From: Rhizobium sp.
Lineage (GTDB): Bacteria; Pseudomonadota; Alphaproteobacteria; Rhizobiales; Rhizobiaceae
Reading direction: 5' to 3'
Length of the DNA stretch: 64,000 bases
NCBI GenBank assembly: GCA_019739215.1
Contig: JAHHDR010000046.1
Coordinates: forward strand, 1 to 64,000
How positions within the stretch are numbered: the first letter of the stretch is position 1; each line of letters opens with the position of its first letter. Positions 40,412-49,093 of this stretch are shown one piece after another. The position numbers were made by a program, and so were the translations under genes. The notes beneath the pieces are model-generated. The model was not told the origin of the DNA, searched no databases, and was given only the letters and a program-made list of their open reading frames with translations.

Positions 40412-42213
40412 CATTATCGATCTTTAATCGTGACAGCGACGCGGTGCTGGCCGCGATGAGCAAGTCTCAGGCTGTCATCGAATTCACGCTGGAAGGGAAG
40501 ATCCTGACAGCCAACGAGAATTTCTGTCGAGCACTCGGCTATGAACTCCGCGAGATCATCGGCCAACATCACCGGCTTTTTGTCGACCCTGCCGAGGCGT
40601 CCACTCCGGCCTACACCGAATTCTGGCGCAATCTCGCTTCTGGAAAATTCGATCAAGCACAGTACAAGCGCATCGCCAAGGGCGGCCGCGAGATCTGGAT
40701 CGAGGCATCATACAACCCCGTCATGCGCGGCGGCAGACCCTACAAAGTCGTCAAGTTCGCCACGGATATAACCACGCAGAAGCTCAAGAGCGCCGAGGAC
40801 GCGGGCAAGCTTGATGCCTTGTCACGCGCACAGGCGGTGATCGAGTTCACGCCTGCCGGCGAGATCCTCATGGCGAACGATAACTTCCTCGCGACGCTGG
40901 GATACTCTCTGCACGAGATTCAGGGCAAGCACCATTCGATGTTCTGTGAGAGGGAGTACACGTCGACCGAGGAGTATCGACAGTTCTGGCGGAGGCTGGC
41001 CGGCGGAGAGTTCATCGCCGACGAGTTCCTGCGCTTGGGCAGAGGCGGAAAACGTGTCTATATTCAAGCGTCCTACAATCCCATCTTCGATATGAACGGC
41101 AGGGTGTTCAAGGTGGTGAAGTTCGCCACAGACGTGACCGCCCGAGTTGCCAATGTCGACCAGCTGGCAGCGGCCATGCAGGCTTTATCCGACGGGGACT
41201 TGACCCAGAGCGTCGAAACTCCCTTCATTCCCACCCTCGAGAAGCTGAGGGTGGACTTCAACAGCACCACCGCGAAGCTGCGGGGAGCGATCCAATCTGT
41301 TGCAGAAAATGCGAGCGCCATTGCCGCAGGTGCCCAGCAAATTCGGTCTGCGTCTGACGATTTGTCAAAGCGCACCGAGCAACAGGCGGCTTCTGTCGAG
41401 GAAACGGCCGCCGCGTTGGAGGAAATCACCACCACCGTCGCGGATTCGAGCCATCGGGCCCAAGAAGCGGGTCAACTTGTGCAGAAGACACGTGATCACG
41501 CCGAACAATCCGGTTCTGTCGTCCGCAATGCTGTCGACGCCATGGGCAAGATTGAGTCGTCCTCGGCCGAGATCGGCAACATCATCGGCGTCATTGACGA
41601 AATCGCCTTTCAGACAAACCTGCTGGCTCTGAATGCAGGGGTCGAGGCCGCACGAGCCGGTGATGCCGGCAAGGGCTTTGCCGTTGTCGCACAGGAGGTT
41701 CGCGAATTGGCCCAACGTTCCGCCAAGGCGGCAAAGGAAATCAAGGAACTCATCAGCGCGTCCAACGAGCACGTGAAAAACGGTGTCAATCTCGTGGGAC
41801 AGACTGGAAAGGCTCTTGAGGAAATTGTCGGTCAAGTGCAGCGGGTCAATGCCAACGTTGGCGCTATCGTCGAGGGCTCCAAGGAACAGGCGACTGGTCT
41901 TAAGGAAATCAACACCGCCGTCAACACGATGGACCAAGGCACCCAGCAGAACGCCGCGATGGTGGAAGAGGCAACTGCTGCGGCTCATAGCCTCGCTAGG
42001 GAGGCGGATAGTCTATTCCAGTTGGTCCGGCAATTTAACATTGGTACTGTCCCATCAATTTCTCAAGACTTGCATCGCGTGTCCACGCCTCCAGCCGTGG
42101 CGCGACTGGCCTCCCGTCCCGTTGCCTCGCCTGCTCGGCAAATGGCTACCAAGCTTGCTACTGCTTTCGGCGGCAAAGCAGCCGCGGCAGAGAGTACTTG
42201 GGAAGAGTTCTGA
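40408..42213 (+). CDS. Soluble methyl-accepting chemotaxis protein with two PAS domains
   Basis: This is a 601-residue receptor without membrane segments. Two PAS domains (about 15-125 and 137-247) share the IEFT-x-G-x-I-L-x-A-N start. A HAMP-like stretch (ALSDGDLTQSVE) follows, then a methyl-accepting domain whose hairpin tip is EIAFQTNLLALNAGVEAARAG. The C-terminus ...TWEEF resembles the xWxxF pentapeptide that tethers CheR/CheB. It probably senses an internal redox or oxygen-type cue. It is coupled to the 71-residue gene and followed by a diguanylate cyclase. Confidence 0.92.
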   Translation: MTLSIFNRDSDAVLAAMSKSQAVIEFTLEGKILTANENFCRALGYELREIIGQHHRLFVDPAEASTPAYTEFWRNLASGKFDQAQYKRIAKGGREIWIEASYNPVMRGGRPYKVVKFATDITTQKLKSAEDAGKLDALSRAQAVIEFTPAGEILMANDNFLATLGYSLHEIQGKHHSMFCEREYTSTEEYRQFWRRLAGGEFIADEFLRLGRGGKRVYIQASYNPIFDMNGRVFKVVKFATDVTARVANVDQLAAAMQALSDGDLTQSVETPFIPTLEKLRVDFNSTTAKLRGAIQSVAENASAIAAGAQQIRSASDDLSKRTEQQAASVEETAAALEEITTTVADSSHRAQEAGQLVQKTRDHAEQSGSVVRNAVDAMGKIESSSAEIGNIIGVIDEIAFQTNLLALNAGVEAARAGDAGKGFAVVAQEVRELAQRSAKAAKEIKELISASNEHVKNGVNLVGQTGKALEEIVGQVQRVNANVGAIVEGSKEQATGLKEINTAVNTMDQGTQQNAAMVEEATAAAHSLAREADSLFQLVRQFNIGTVPSISQDLHRVSTPPAVARLASRPVASPARQMATKLATAFGGKAAAAESTWEEF

Positions 42214-42234
42214 GATCAGTGTGGGAGGACAGAA

Positions 42235-43248
42235 GTGAGTTGCTTACCCGACCAGCGACACATGAGTGACGAGGCGTCCGATATATACAAGCGCATCGTT
42301 TCGGAAGTGGCCGACGGCATTATCGGCGTTGACGCTTCCGGGTCCATCCGGCTCTGCAATCCGGCAGCCGAACAAATGTTCGGATGGACGCCCGGACAAT
42401 TGCTGGGTCAACCCCTCGATGTCCTCCTCACGGATCAGGCGCGCGTCCATCACAGCCATCATCTGAGCGCATTCGCAAGAGGTGACGTGGACGCGCGATA
42501 CATGAGCCAACGAAGCAGTGGCATCAAGGGCCGGAAAGCCGATGGCTCCGAGATCAGCCTATGGATAACAATTCTGAGAACGCGTTCGGAAACTGGAGGC
42601 GTGATGATGGTCGCGGTACTTCGGGATGTGACCGAGGCCCTCGGCCATCAGCGAGCCCTGGAGCGTTTGGCTGATTTGGATCCCCTGACCGGTCTCTTGA
42701 ACCGCCGCTCGTTCCTTGCCGCTGCTGAGCAGGTGCTGGAAAGATGCAGCGGCTTCAACGAACCCCTCAGTGTGGTCATGTTCGATCTAGACCACTTCAA
42801 GCGGATAAACGACACCTATGGGCATCCGGCGGGAGATGGAGTTCTCGAAACCTTTGGCACCATATTGTCCAAACACTGCCGCCGCTACGACTTGGCTGCA
42901 CGATGGGGCGGCGAGGAGTTTATTCTGGTGTTGGCGCGAACCAATCTGCAACTGGGAAGCGCCGTGGCTGATCGTGTTCGAGGCGCCCTCGCCGAAATCG
43001 TCTTTCAGTCAGAACAACCAGCTGAAACCGAGACGTTTCGCGCGACGGTCAGCGCAGGCATTGCATCGGCAACTGCGCCGTCGGACACTCTGAAGGAGTT
43101 GGTCAGCCGCGCCGATACTGCATTGTACGAGGCGAAGCGCCTAGGCCGCAATCGCCTCGCGATGGAGGCAACTCCTGTGCGACGGGATGCGGCGTTAGTG
43201 CAAAATGAAACCAGGCCGCACCGACGACGAAGTGGCCGACCAACGTGA
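42235..43248 (+). CDS. Diguanylate cyclase with N-terminal PAS domain
   Basis: This is a 337-residue protein with a PAS domain at about 18-135 and a GGDEF domain at about 165-325. The active loop is RWGGEEF. An RRYD (RxxD) inhibitory site lies five residues upstream, so product feedback is expected. It should make cyclic di-GMP. The start is GTG at 42235 behind GGGAGG; ATG 42262 is an alternative. It lies 21 bases after the chemoreceptor, suggesting joint control of motility. Confidence 0.9.
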   Translation: MSCLPDQRHMSDEASDIYKRIVSEVADGIIGVDASGSIRLCNPAAEQMFGWTPGQLLGQPLDVLLTDQARVHHSHHLSAFARGDVDARYMSQRSSGIKGRKADGSEISLWITILRTRSETGGVMMVAVLRDVTEALGHQRALERLADLDPLTGLLNRRSFLAAAEQVLERCSGFNEPLSVVMFDLDHFKRINDTYGHPAGDGVLETFGTILSKHCRRYDLAARWGGEEFILVLARTNLQLGSAVADRVRGALAEIVFQSEQPAETETFRATVSAGIASATAPSDTLKELVSRADTALYEAKRLGRNRLAMEATPVRRDAALVQNETRPHRRRSGRPT

Positions 43249-43561
43249 TGCCAACGAAATGTCGAAGATCAAACACCTCAATTTGAAGGACGCTGCGAAG
43301 TTCTTCACGGCGCTTGGCAACGAGCGCCGGCTTGAAATCCTCTTCATCCTCGAGCGACACGAAGTGTCAGTCGGGCATCTCGCAGAGATGATCGGCATCA
43401 GCCAATCATCTCTGTCGCAACATCTCTCGATCTTCAGGGAGCTGGGGCTGGTGCGATCGCGTCGCGTTTCCCAGACTGTCTATTACCGCTGCGACAATCC
43501 GTTCGTGCTGACTATGCTCCGGCATATCAAACAGCGTTTTTGCGGGAGCGCGACAACTTAA
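43205..43561 (+). CDS. ArsR-family winged-helix regulator
   Basis: This is a protein of up to 118 residues. The ArsR core is KFFTALGNERRLEILFILERHEVSVGHLAEMIGISQSSLSQHLSIFRELGLVRSRR. The metal-binding ELCVCDL motif of the recognition helix is absent, so it may respond to something other than thiophilic metals. The first possible ATG (43205) overlaps the cyclase end by 44 bases; ATG 43259 is the alternative. No strong ribosome site decides between them. Confidence 0.82.
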   Translation: MKPGRTDDEVADQRDANEMSKIKHLNLKDAAKFFTALGNERRLEILFILERHEVSVGHLAEMIGISQSSLSQHLSIFRELGLVRSRRVSQTVYYRCDNPFVLTMLRHIKQRFCGSATT

Positions 43562-43647
43562 ATGTTGGCACAGCTTTGCTGCCTGCTTCGACGACCATGC
43601 TCAAGTTGTGCTTTAGACATTTCCCGGCCGCCATTTGACGCAAGAAG

Positions 43648-44508
43648 TCAGGTGCCCTTCGGCAAATGCACGCCGGCAATGTCCGCGAACAGCCTCGCGA
43701 CTGAAGCGTCGTCATCGCCACCCATTCCGGTGGCCTCGGCCATGATGAACAGTTGAAGGGCCGAACTTGCCGAGGGGAGCGGGAAATGTTCCATTCGCCC
43801 GAGTTCGGTGACGATGCCGAGATCCTTGGTAAAGATCGAGATGGCGCTGCGTGGACTGTAGTCGCCGTCCAGCACATGCGGCACTCGGTTCTCAAACATC
43901 CTGCTGTTGCCGGCGGATTTCGTGATCACCTCAAAAACACGGTTGATATCGAGCCCCAGCTCGACCGCAAAAGTAATGGCCTCGCAAGCCGCAGCGATAT
44001 GTACGCCGGCGAGCAACTGGTTGACGATCTTGAATGCTGCGCCGATACCGGCCTCTTCACCGAGCTCGTAGACGGTCTCCGCGATGGCATTGAGCACAGG
44101 GCGCACCGCGCGGAATGCTTCCGGCGATCCAGAGGCCATGACGGTCAGTTTGCCGGCCTCGGCCTTGACCGAGCCGCCGCTGATAGGCGCGTCGAGGTAG
44201 TGGATCCCGGACTGGGCCGCCCGCGCAGCAAATGATCTCGCCGAAGCCGGCGGCATCGTGGCAGATGAGATCACAACGCCACCCGGACGCATGGCACCAA
44301 CCGCGCCATCTGGCCCGAAAAGCACAGCCTCCGTCTGGGCGTCATTGAGCGCGACGACGATCGTGACGTCGGCGTCGTCGACCGCCTCTGCGGGTGTCGC
44401 GAAGGCGCTGCCGCCGGTCACGGGATGGCCTGCACGCAGAAGAGAGCTGGCAATGCCCGAACCCATCGAACCAAGGCCGATAACGGCGACCTTCAACTGT
44501 CCTGGCAC
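43648..44508 (-). CDS. L-threonate dehydrogenase-like beta-hydroxyacid dehydrogenase with an internal deletion
   Basis: This is a 286-residue NAD-binding protein of the 3-hydroxyisobutyrate/threonate dehydrogenase family. It has GLGSMGSGIA, then DAPISGGS, KIVNQLLAG with the catalytic Lys, and a C-terminal helical domain. Between AGHPVTG and GSAFATPAEA about 15 residues expected in this family are missing. That removes the second Rossmann strand and the acidic residue that grips the cofactor ribose. The frame is kept, so this is a clean deletion. Activity is doubtful. GTG 44508 has AGGGAG six bases upstream. Confidence 0.78.
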   Translation of the reverse strand: MPGQLKVAVIGLGSMGSGIASSLLRAGHPVTGGSAFATPAEAVDDADVTIVVALNDAQTEAVLFGPDGAVGAMRPGGVVISSATMPPASARSFAARAAQSGIHYLDAPISGGSVKAEAGKLTVMASGSPEAFRAVRPVLNAIAETVYELGEEAGIGAAFKIVNQLLAGVHIAAACEAITFAVELGLDINRVFEVITKSAGNSRMFENRVPHVLDGDYSPRSAISIFTKDLGIVTELGRMEHFPLPSASSALQLFIMAEATGMGGDDDASVARLFADIAGVHLPKGT

Positions 44509-44518
44509 GGACACCTCC

Positions 44519-44840
44519 CTAAATGGCCTGTTTCGTCTGTTTCGACAGTATCGCCGCGCCAAGCCGGCCGATATCGCCATCAGCCTCGTCGCTCGCGCCG
44601 GAGACGCCGATGGCACCGATGATCTCTTCGCCGGCCTTGAGCAGCACGCCACCGTCGAGCGGGACGCCATTGGGGATGCAGAGCAGTGCGAAGCGGCCTT
44701 CACCCTCCACGACGTCCTGGAAATCCTTGGTGTTTCGGCGGTAGAGCACGGCGGTGCGGGCCTTGAGCGTGGCGATCTCGACGCTGCCGACCTGCGAGCC
44801 GACCTCGCGAGCGGATTGGAACGGCAGCCCGCGAGAGGGC
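44519..44840 (-). pseudogene. GlcG/HbpS-like (DUF336) protein, 5'-truncated
   Basis: The frame contains the DUF336 C-terminal core: GSVEIATLKARTAVLYRR, then GIPNGVPLDGG-like and GAIGVSGASDEADGD. The N-terminal half is missing. Upstream of about 44840 the sequence loses similarity, near an IS6-family element. It ends 11 bases before the threonate-dehydrogenase-like gene, so the two once formed an operon. Confidence 0.72.
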
Positions 44841-45021
44841 CAATGCCGGGCTCCGACGCAATGTGGAATTGGCATTCATACTTCTCGACGAAGTGCCAAC
44901 GAAACACGTCAAAAACTGGCGTTGATCACCGGCGTCACCAGGCGATCGGCCGACGCTGCCGCAGCTACAAAGAACTGTTCGACGAGATAGTCCGTCCCAA
45001 GGCGATGGGACGACATGTCCT
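44841..45021. other. Unassigned debris upstream of the IS6 element
   Basis: About 180 bases with no recognised gene between the truncated GlcG-like gene and the left end of the IS6-family element. It probably contains the breakpoint of the truncation. Confidence 0.4.
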
Positions 45022-45911
45022 GGGGGTGTCGCAAATTTTTCAGGTTAACTGGCTGTTGACCACGACGGTGGAAATTCCGCTCCCGATGTAGCGGAGCGTA
45101 AACCATGATTCTGAATGTCATTGCCGAGAAGCTGAAGCGCCAGTCGAAGGATGATTTCAAAGGGCGACATTTCGAAGGGTGGCTGATTGTGCAGGCGGTG
45201 ACATGGTATCTGCGCTATCCGCTGAGCTATAGGGATCTCGAGGAGATGTTCCGCGAGCGCGGCTTCGAGGTCGACCACAGCAGCATCAATCGCTGGGTCC
45301 TCGCCTATGCACCTGTCATCGAGAAGCGCCTGCGCCAGTTTCGCCGACCCCATTGTGGTTCGGTCCGCGCTGATGAGACCTATGTCAAGATCCGGGGCAA
45401 GTGGCGGTACCTGTACCGAGCCATCGACAAGCACGGAAACCCGATCGACTTCTTGCTCACCGCCAAGCGCGATCTCGACGCCGCCAAGCGCTTCTTCCGT
45501 AAGATGCTCAAGGATGAGCCGCTGCTATCGCCGGGGAAGATCGGTACCGATGGCGCCAACACGTTTCCGTCAGCGATCAAGACGGCCGTTGATAATGGGC
45601 TTTTGCCTCCAGACCCGGTCCATTATGTTACCAAGCGTCTGCAGCAAGGCATCGAGAGCGACCACTTCCGAGTGAAGAAGAACATGGCCAAGATCGGCGG
45701 CTTGCAGTCCTTCAAAACGGCGCGCCGGACGATCGCCGGGTTCGAAGCGATGTTGTGGCTGCGGAAAGGCTTCGGCTTTTCCGGCGAGTGGACTGTCAAC
45801 CATCAGAACGGTCTGCTCGCGCGCCTCTTCGGACTTCAAAAGGTTAACAAGGCGTAAAGGCTGGGTGTTTGTCGGCGCACCGCGTCCTATCGCTAGCTTT
45901 GCGACACGCCC
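45022..45911 (+). mobile_element. IS6-family insertion sequence (about 0.89 kb)
   Basis: The ends are imperfect inverted repeats: ggggGTGTCGCAAA on the left (from 45022) and the complement TTTGCGACACgccc on the right (45898-45911). Both enclose one transposase gene. No eight-base target duplication is seen in the flanks, as expected after recombination or deletion beside the element. The flanks differ: a truncated DUF336 gene lies on one side and an acetyltransferase fragment on the other. Confidence 0.8.
45105..45857 (+). CDS. IS6-family transposase
   Basis: This is a 250-residue DDE transposase. An N-terminal helix-turn-helix (YPLSYRDLEEMFRERGFEVDHSSINRWV) precedes the catalytic core. First Asp is in RADETYVKI, second in IGTDGANTF, and the Glu in GIESDHFRVK. 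Length and motifs fit IS6-family members such as IS240 and IS26 relatives. The frame is intact, so the element may still be active. Confidence 0.93.
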   Translation: MILNVIAEKLKRQSKDDFKGRHFEGWLIVQAVTWYLRYPLSYRDLEEMFRERGFEVDHSSINRWVLAYAPVIEKRLRQFRRPHCGSVRADETYVKIRGKWRYLYRAIDKHGNPIDFLLTAKRDLDAAKRFFRKMLKDEPLLSPGKIGTDGANTFPSAIKTAVDNGLLPPDPVHYVTKRLQQGIESDHFRVKKNMAKIGGLQSFKTARRTIAGFEAMLWLRKGFGFSGEWTVNHQNGLLARLFGLQKVNKA

Positions 45912-46169
45912 GTGCGGAGCATGTTTGTCGATCCTGTCGTCACGCGCCGTGGAATCGCATCAGCGATCATGGTGCGGACGGAACTGGATGCCCTCGAAGA
46001 TGATGTCGATACGCTTCACCTCACGGCCACGCTCTCTGGCTTTGCGCTCTATGATGCGTTTGGCTACCAGACGAAAGAGGCCACGGAGTTGAAGTTCCCG
46101 GACCAATCCCGCTTCGAATGCATCAAGATGCGGAAGACGCTGGGGAAACAGCGGACCAGGGCCGCGTGA
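45912..46169 (+). pseudogene. GNAT acetyltransferase, C-terminal fragment
   Basis: The frame gives MFVDPVVTRRGIASAIM, then LHLTATLSGFALYDAFGYQ, matching the acetyl-CoA-binding motif A (R/Q-x-x-G-x-G/A analogue RRGIAS) and the C-terminal strand of GNAT enzymes. The N-terminal half is cut off exactly at the right end of the IS6-family element, so the element or an adjacent deletion destroyed the gene. Confidence 0.72.
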
Positions 46170-46271
46170 GCGGCTGTCGCAGAATTCATAGCAACGAGTG
46201 TCTTTGATGTTCAGCCGCGGCTTTGCCAGCGGTTGAGTTCCTGCAGGACGCAGACGTGCAGAGGTCAGACC

Positions 46272-46915
46272 ATGGCGAATGGACGCGATACCATCCCCAA
46301 CCCAATGATCGGCATTGTAGGCTTCGGCGCCTTTGGGCAGCTGATATCGCGCCACCTTCGACCGTATTTTCAAATGTGTGCGTATGACCCCGATCCTGAA
46401 CTCCGGCCGATCGCGGAATGTCACGGTGTTACGCTTGCCAGCCTTGAGATGGCGGCGAGCCGGCCGGTGGTCGTGCTTGCCACGCCCGTCGGACGCCTGC
46501 AGGAAGTCGTTGATGCCGTATCTCCACATATCCAGCCCCAATCGCTGGTACTCGACGCGGCATCGGTGAAACTGGGGCCGGCCGATATTCTGAAGCGCGG
46601 GCTTCCGGAACATGCAGAGATAGTGGCGACGCATCCACTGTTTGGCCCACAGAGCGCGCGCGACGGCATCGCAGGGTTGAAGGTCGTCGTGTGCCCCATT
46701 CGAGGCCGCCGCTGTTTTCGATTGGCGGCCTTCCTCCGGCATCAACTCCGATTGAGCGTTATCATGACCACACCTGAGGACCATGATCGCGAAGCGGCAA
46801 TTATCCAGGGGCTCACGCAATTTATTGCAAGGGCACTGGTACAGATTGAGCCATTGCCGAAGCGCATGACCACCAAAAGCTTTGATCTGCTTCTTGAGGC
46901 GGTCAACATGTCCGC
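46272..46915 (+). pseudogene. Prephenate dehydrogenase (TyrA-like), 3'-truncated by IS6 sequence
   Basis: About 214 residues of a TyrA-type NAD(P) dehydrogenase remain. They include GIVGFGAFGQLISRHL for the cofactor, ATPVGRL, and THPLFGPQSARDG with the catalytic His. Near LLEAVNM (about 46915) it changes into an IS6 transposase fragment in another frame. The C-terminal dimer domain is missing. A functional tyrosine-biosynthesis copy presumably exists elsewhere. Confidence 0.8.
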
Positions 46916-47479
46916 CACGTCTCTCACCAGACGGTCCGGCTGTGGGCGGAGAAGTTGGGCCGGCGTCTCGCCAAAGACATCCGTCGTCGCTCGTCCGGCC
47001 AGCTTGGAGACAAGTGGCACCTCGATGAGGTCGTCATTTCGATTCGAGGCAAGAAGCACTGGCTGTGGTGCGCCGTTGACCAGGACGGATTTGTTCTGGA
47101 GGTGCTGGTGCAAAGCCGCCGCAATGCCAAAGCGGCCAAACGCCTGATGGGCAAGCTTCTAAAGAGCCAGGGGCGAGCGCCGTGGGTGATGATCACCGAC
47201 AAGCTTCGATCGTAGGCCGCGGCGAAGCGGGAGATCATGCCCGGTGTCGAGCATCGCTCCCACAAAGGGTTGAACAATCGGGCAGAAAATTCCCATCAGC
47301 CAGTCCGGCGGCGAGAGCGGATCATGAAGCGCTTCAAGTCACAGCGACATCTACAACGATTTGTCTCTATCCATGACCCGATCGCCAACCTGTTCCAAAT
47401 CCCGCGCCACGATATCCCTTCCAACCATTATCGCGAACTGCGTTCGGGCGGCGATGAACCTGTGGGCGCTCGCGCGTGA
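46916..47479 (+). mobile_element. IS6-family transposase fragment with an in-frame stop
   Basis: Translation gives SHQTVRLWAEKLGRRLAKD and then DKWHLDEVVI with the first catalytic Asp, the GKKHWLWCAVD segment, and after a TAG at 47213-47215, PGVEHRSHKGLNNRAENSH with the Glu. The N-terminus is missing. The two halves are in the same frame, so only a nonsense change separates them. It differs from the intact element at 45022 and is the closer relative of the relic at 38811. Confidence 0.82.
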
Positions 47480-47664
47480 ACCGCCACGGTGCAAGCGGGC
47501 TACGACTGCCTCGTGCTCGTTAAGTTTACGATGCCCCTGCAGGAGCTCTGCGTAACGGCCGACATCAGTTCGGCAATCGGCGCAGAATCGAAAAGGCGTG
47601 TGCCTATCGATAGGTCGGTAGAAAAATCCCCGCGCCGCCACTGGGAGGGCGGGCGGGGAGAAGG
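47480..47664. other. No gene seen between the IS6 fragment and gmaS
   Basis: About 185 bases. Only short frames without similarity are present. The right terminal repeat of the IS6 fragment could not be recognised. Confidence 0.4.
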
Positions 47665-47698
47665 GCCACCCCGGGATGGCAAACCACCCGGGGGTGGC
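47665..47698 (-). terminator. GC-rich hairpin downstream of gmaS
   Basis: Arms gccaccccggg (47665-47675) and cccgggggtggc (47687-47698) pair with one bulged G around an 11-base loop. It lies just after the gmaS stop at 47706 when read on the minus strand. A T run is lacking, so termination strength is uncertain. Confidence 0.5.
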
Positions 47699-47705
47699 GG
47701 GGAAA

Positions 47706-49013
47706 TCAGACGTCTAGCGTCGTCTCGTGTTCCCAGGCGGTGAACTGCGAGCAGTAGGAATTCCACTCGCCCTGTTTTAGCTTGACGTAGGCGGCCGAGA
47801 AGGACTCGCCCAGCGCGGCCTGGAGCTCCGTGTCCTTCTCGAATTCGCGCAGCGCATCGAGCAGGTTAAGCGGAAGTTTCGGCGCATTCTTGACCGTATG
47901 GCCGTCGCGATACATGTCGATGTCGTGATGCGGGCCAGGATCGGCATTGGTGCGCAAGCCCGACAGGCCTGCGGCGATGATAATCGCCTGCAGCAGGTAG
48001 GGATTGACCGCGCCATCGGGCAGCCGAAGTTCAAAACGGCCGGGGCCGGGCACGCGCACCATGTGGGTGCGGTTGTTGCCGGTCCAGGTCACGCTGTTCG
48101 GCGCCCAGGTCGCGCCGGAAATGGTGCGCGGCGCGTTGATGCGCTTGTAGGAATTGACGGTCGGGTTGGTGACGGCAGCCAGCGCCGAGGCGTGCTTCAT
48201 GATGCCGCCGAGGAAGGTCTTGCCCTTGGCGGAGAGGCCGAAGGGCATGGTCTTGTCGGCGAAGGCATTGACCTTGCCGTCATTGTCCCAGACCGAGATA
48301 TGCGCATGGCAGCCATTGCCGGTCAGACCCTTGAAGGGTTTTGGCATGAAGGTCGCGCGCAGGCCATGCTTCTCGGCCACCGACTTGACCATGAACTTGA
48401 AGAAGGAATGCTTGTCGGCGGTCTTGAGCGCGTCGTCATATTCCCAGTTCATCTCGAACTGACCGTTCGCGTCCTCGTGGTCGTTCTGGTACGGCTTCCA
48501 GCCGAGCGCCAGCATGTGGTCGCAGATTTCGGCAATGACGTCGTAGCGGCGCATCAGGGCTTGCTGATCATAGCAGGGCTTTTCGGCGGCATCGAACTCG
48601 TCTGATATCTTGGTGCCATCCTGCGAGATCAGGAAGAATTCCGGCTCGACGCCGGTCTTGACCCTCAGCCCCTGCTTGGCGGCTTCCTCGACGAGGCGCT
48701 TGAGCATCACGCGCGGCGCCTGGTCGACCGGCTTGTCCTCCATCACGCAGTCCGCGGCAACCCAGGCGACGTCGGGCTTCCAGGGGAGCTGGATCACCGA
48801 CGAGGCATCCGGGATCGCGAAGAGGTCGGGATGGGCGGGGGTGAGGTCGAGCCAGGTGGCGAAGCCGGCAAATCCGGCGCCATCCTTCTGCATGTCTGCA
48901 ATCGCTTCTGCCGGCACCAGTTTGGCGCGCTGGGCGCCGAACAGGTCCGTGTAGCTGATCATAAAATACTTTACGCCCTTCTCGGCGGCGAATGTCGCTA
49001 GGTCCAGTGTCAC
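47706..49013 (-). CDS. gmaS: Gamma-glutamylmethylamide synthetase (glutamine synthetase family)
   Basis: This is a 435-residue glutamine-synthetase-fold enzyme. It has the metal-site segments VEPEFFL and NGQFEMNWEY, the ATP-site GNGCHAHISVW, and the substrate-site NRTHMVRVPGPGRFELR. Its place directly after mgsC in a cluster with mgs and mgd genes argues for methylamine plus glutamate to gamma-glutamylmethylamide. A GlnT-type glutamine synthetase would look similar and cannot be excluded by sequence alone. The start is GTG at 49013 behind AGGGGAA. Confidence 0.85.
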   Translation of the reverse strand: MTLDLATFAAEKGVKYFMISYTDLFGAQRAKLVPAEAIADMQKDGAGFAGFATWLDLTPAHPDLFAIPDASSVIQLPWKPDVAWVAADCVMEDKPVDQAPRVMLKRLVEEAAKQGLRVKTGVEPEFFLISQDGTKISDEFDAAEKPCYDQQALMRRYDVIAEICDHMLALGWKPYQNDHEDANGQFEMNWEYDDALKTADKHSFFKFMVKSVAEKHGLRATFMPKPFKGLTGNGCHAHISVWDNDGKVNAFADKTMPFGLSAKGKTFLGGIMKHASALAAVTNPTVNSYKRINAPRTISGATWAPNSVTWTGNNRTHMVRVPGPGRFELRLPDGAVNPYLLQAIIIAAGLSGLRTNADPGPHHDIDMYRDGHTVKNAPKLPLNLLDALREFEKDTELQAALGESFSAAYVKLKQGEWNSYCSQFTAWEHETTLDV

Positions 49014-49093
49014 TATGTTCCCCTATTATTCGGTTCGACACATCGTAGGAAAAGGGCCGGCCTTCCCGTTTCGGAAAAGCCGGCCTTCGGAAA

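Noticed and set aside
45014..45919. Eight-base target duplication around the IS6-family element
   Set aside because: The flanking octamers do not match, so no target duplication can be claimed.
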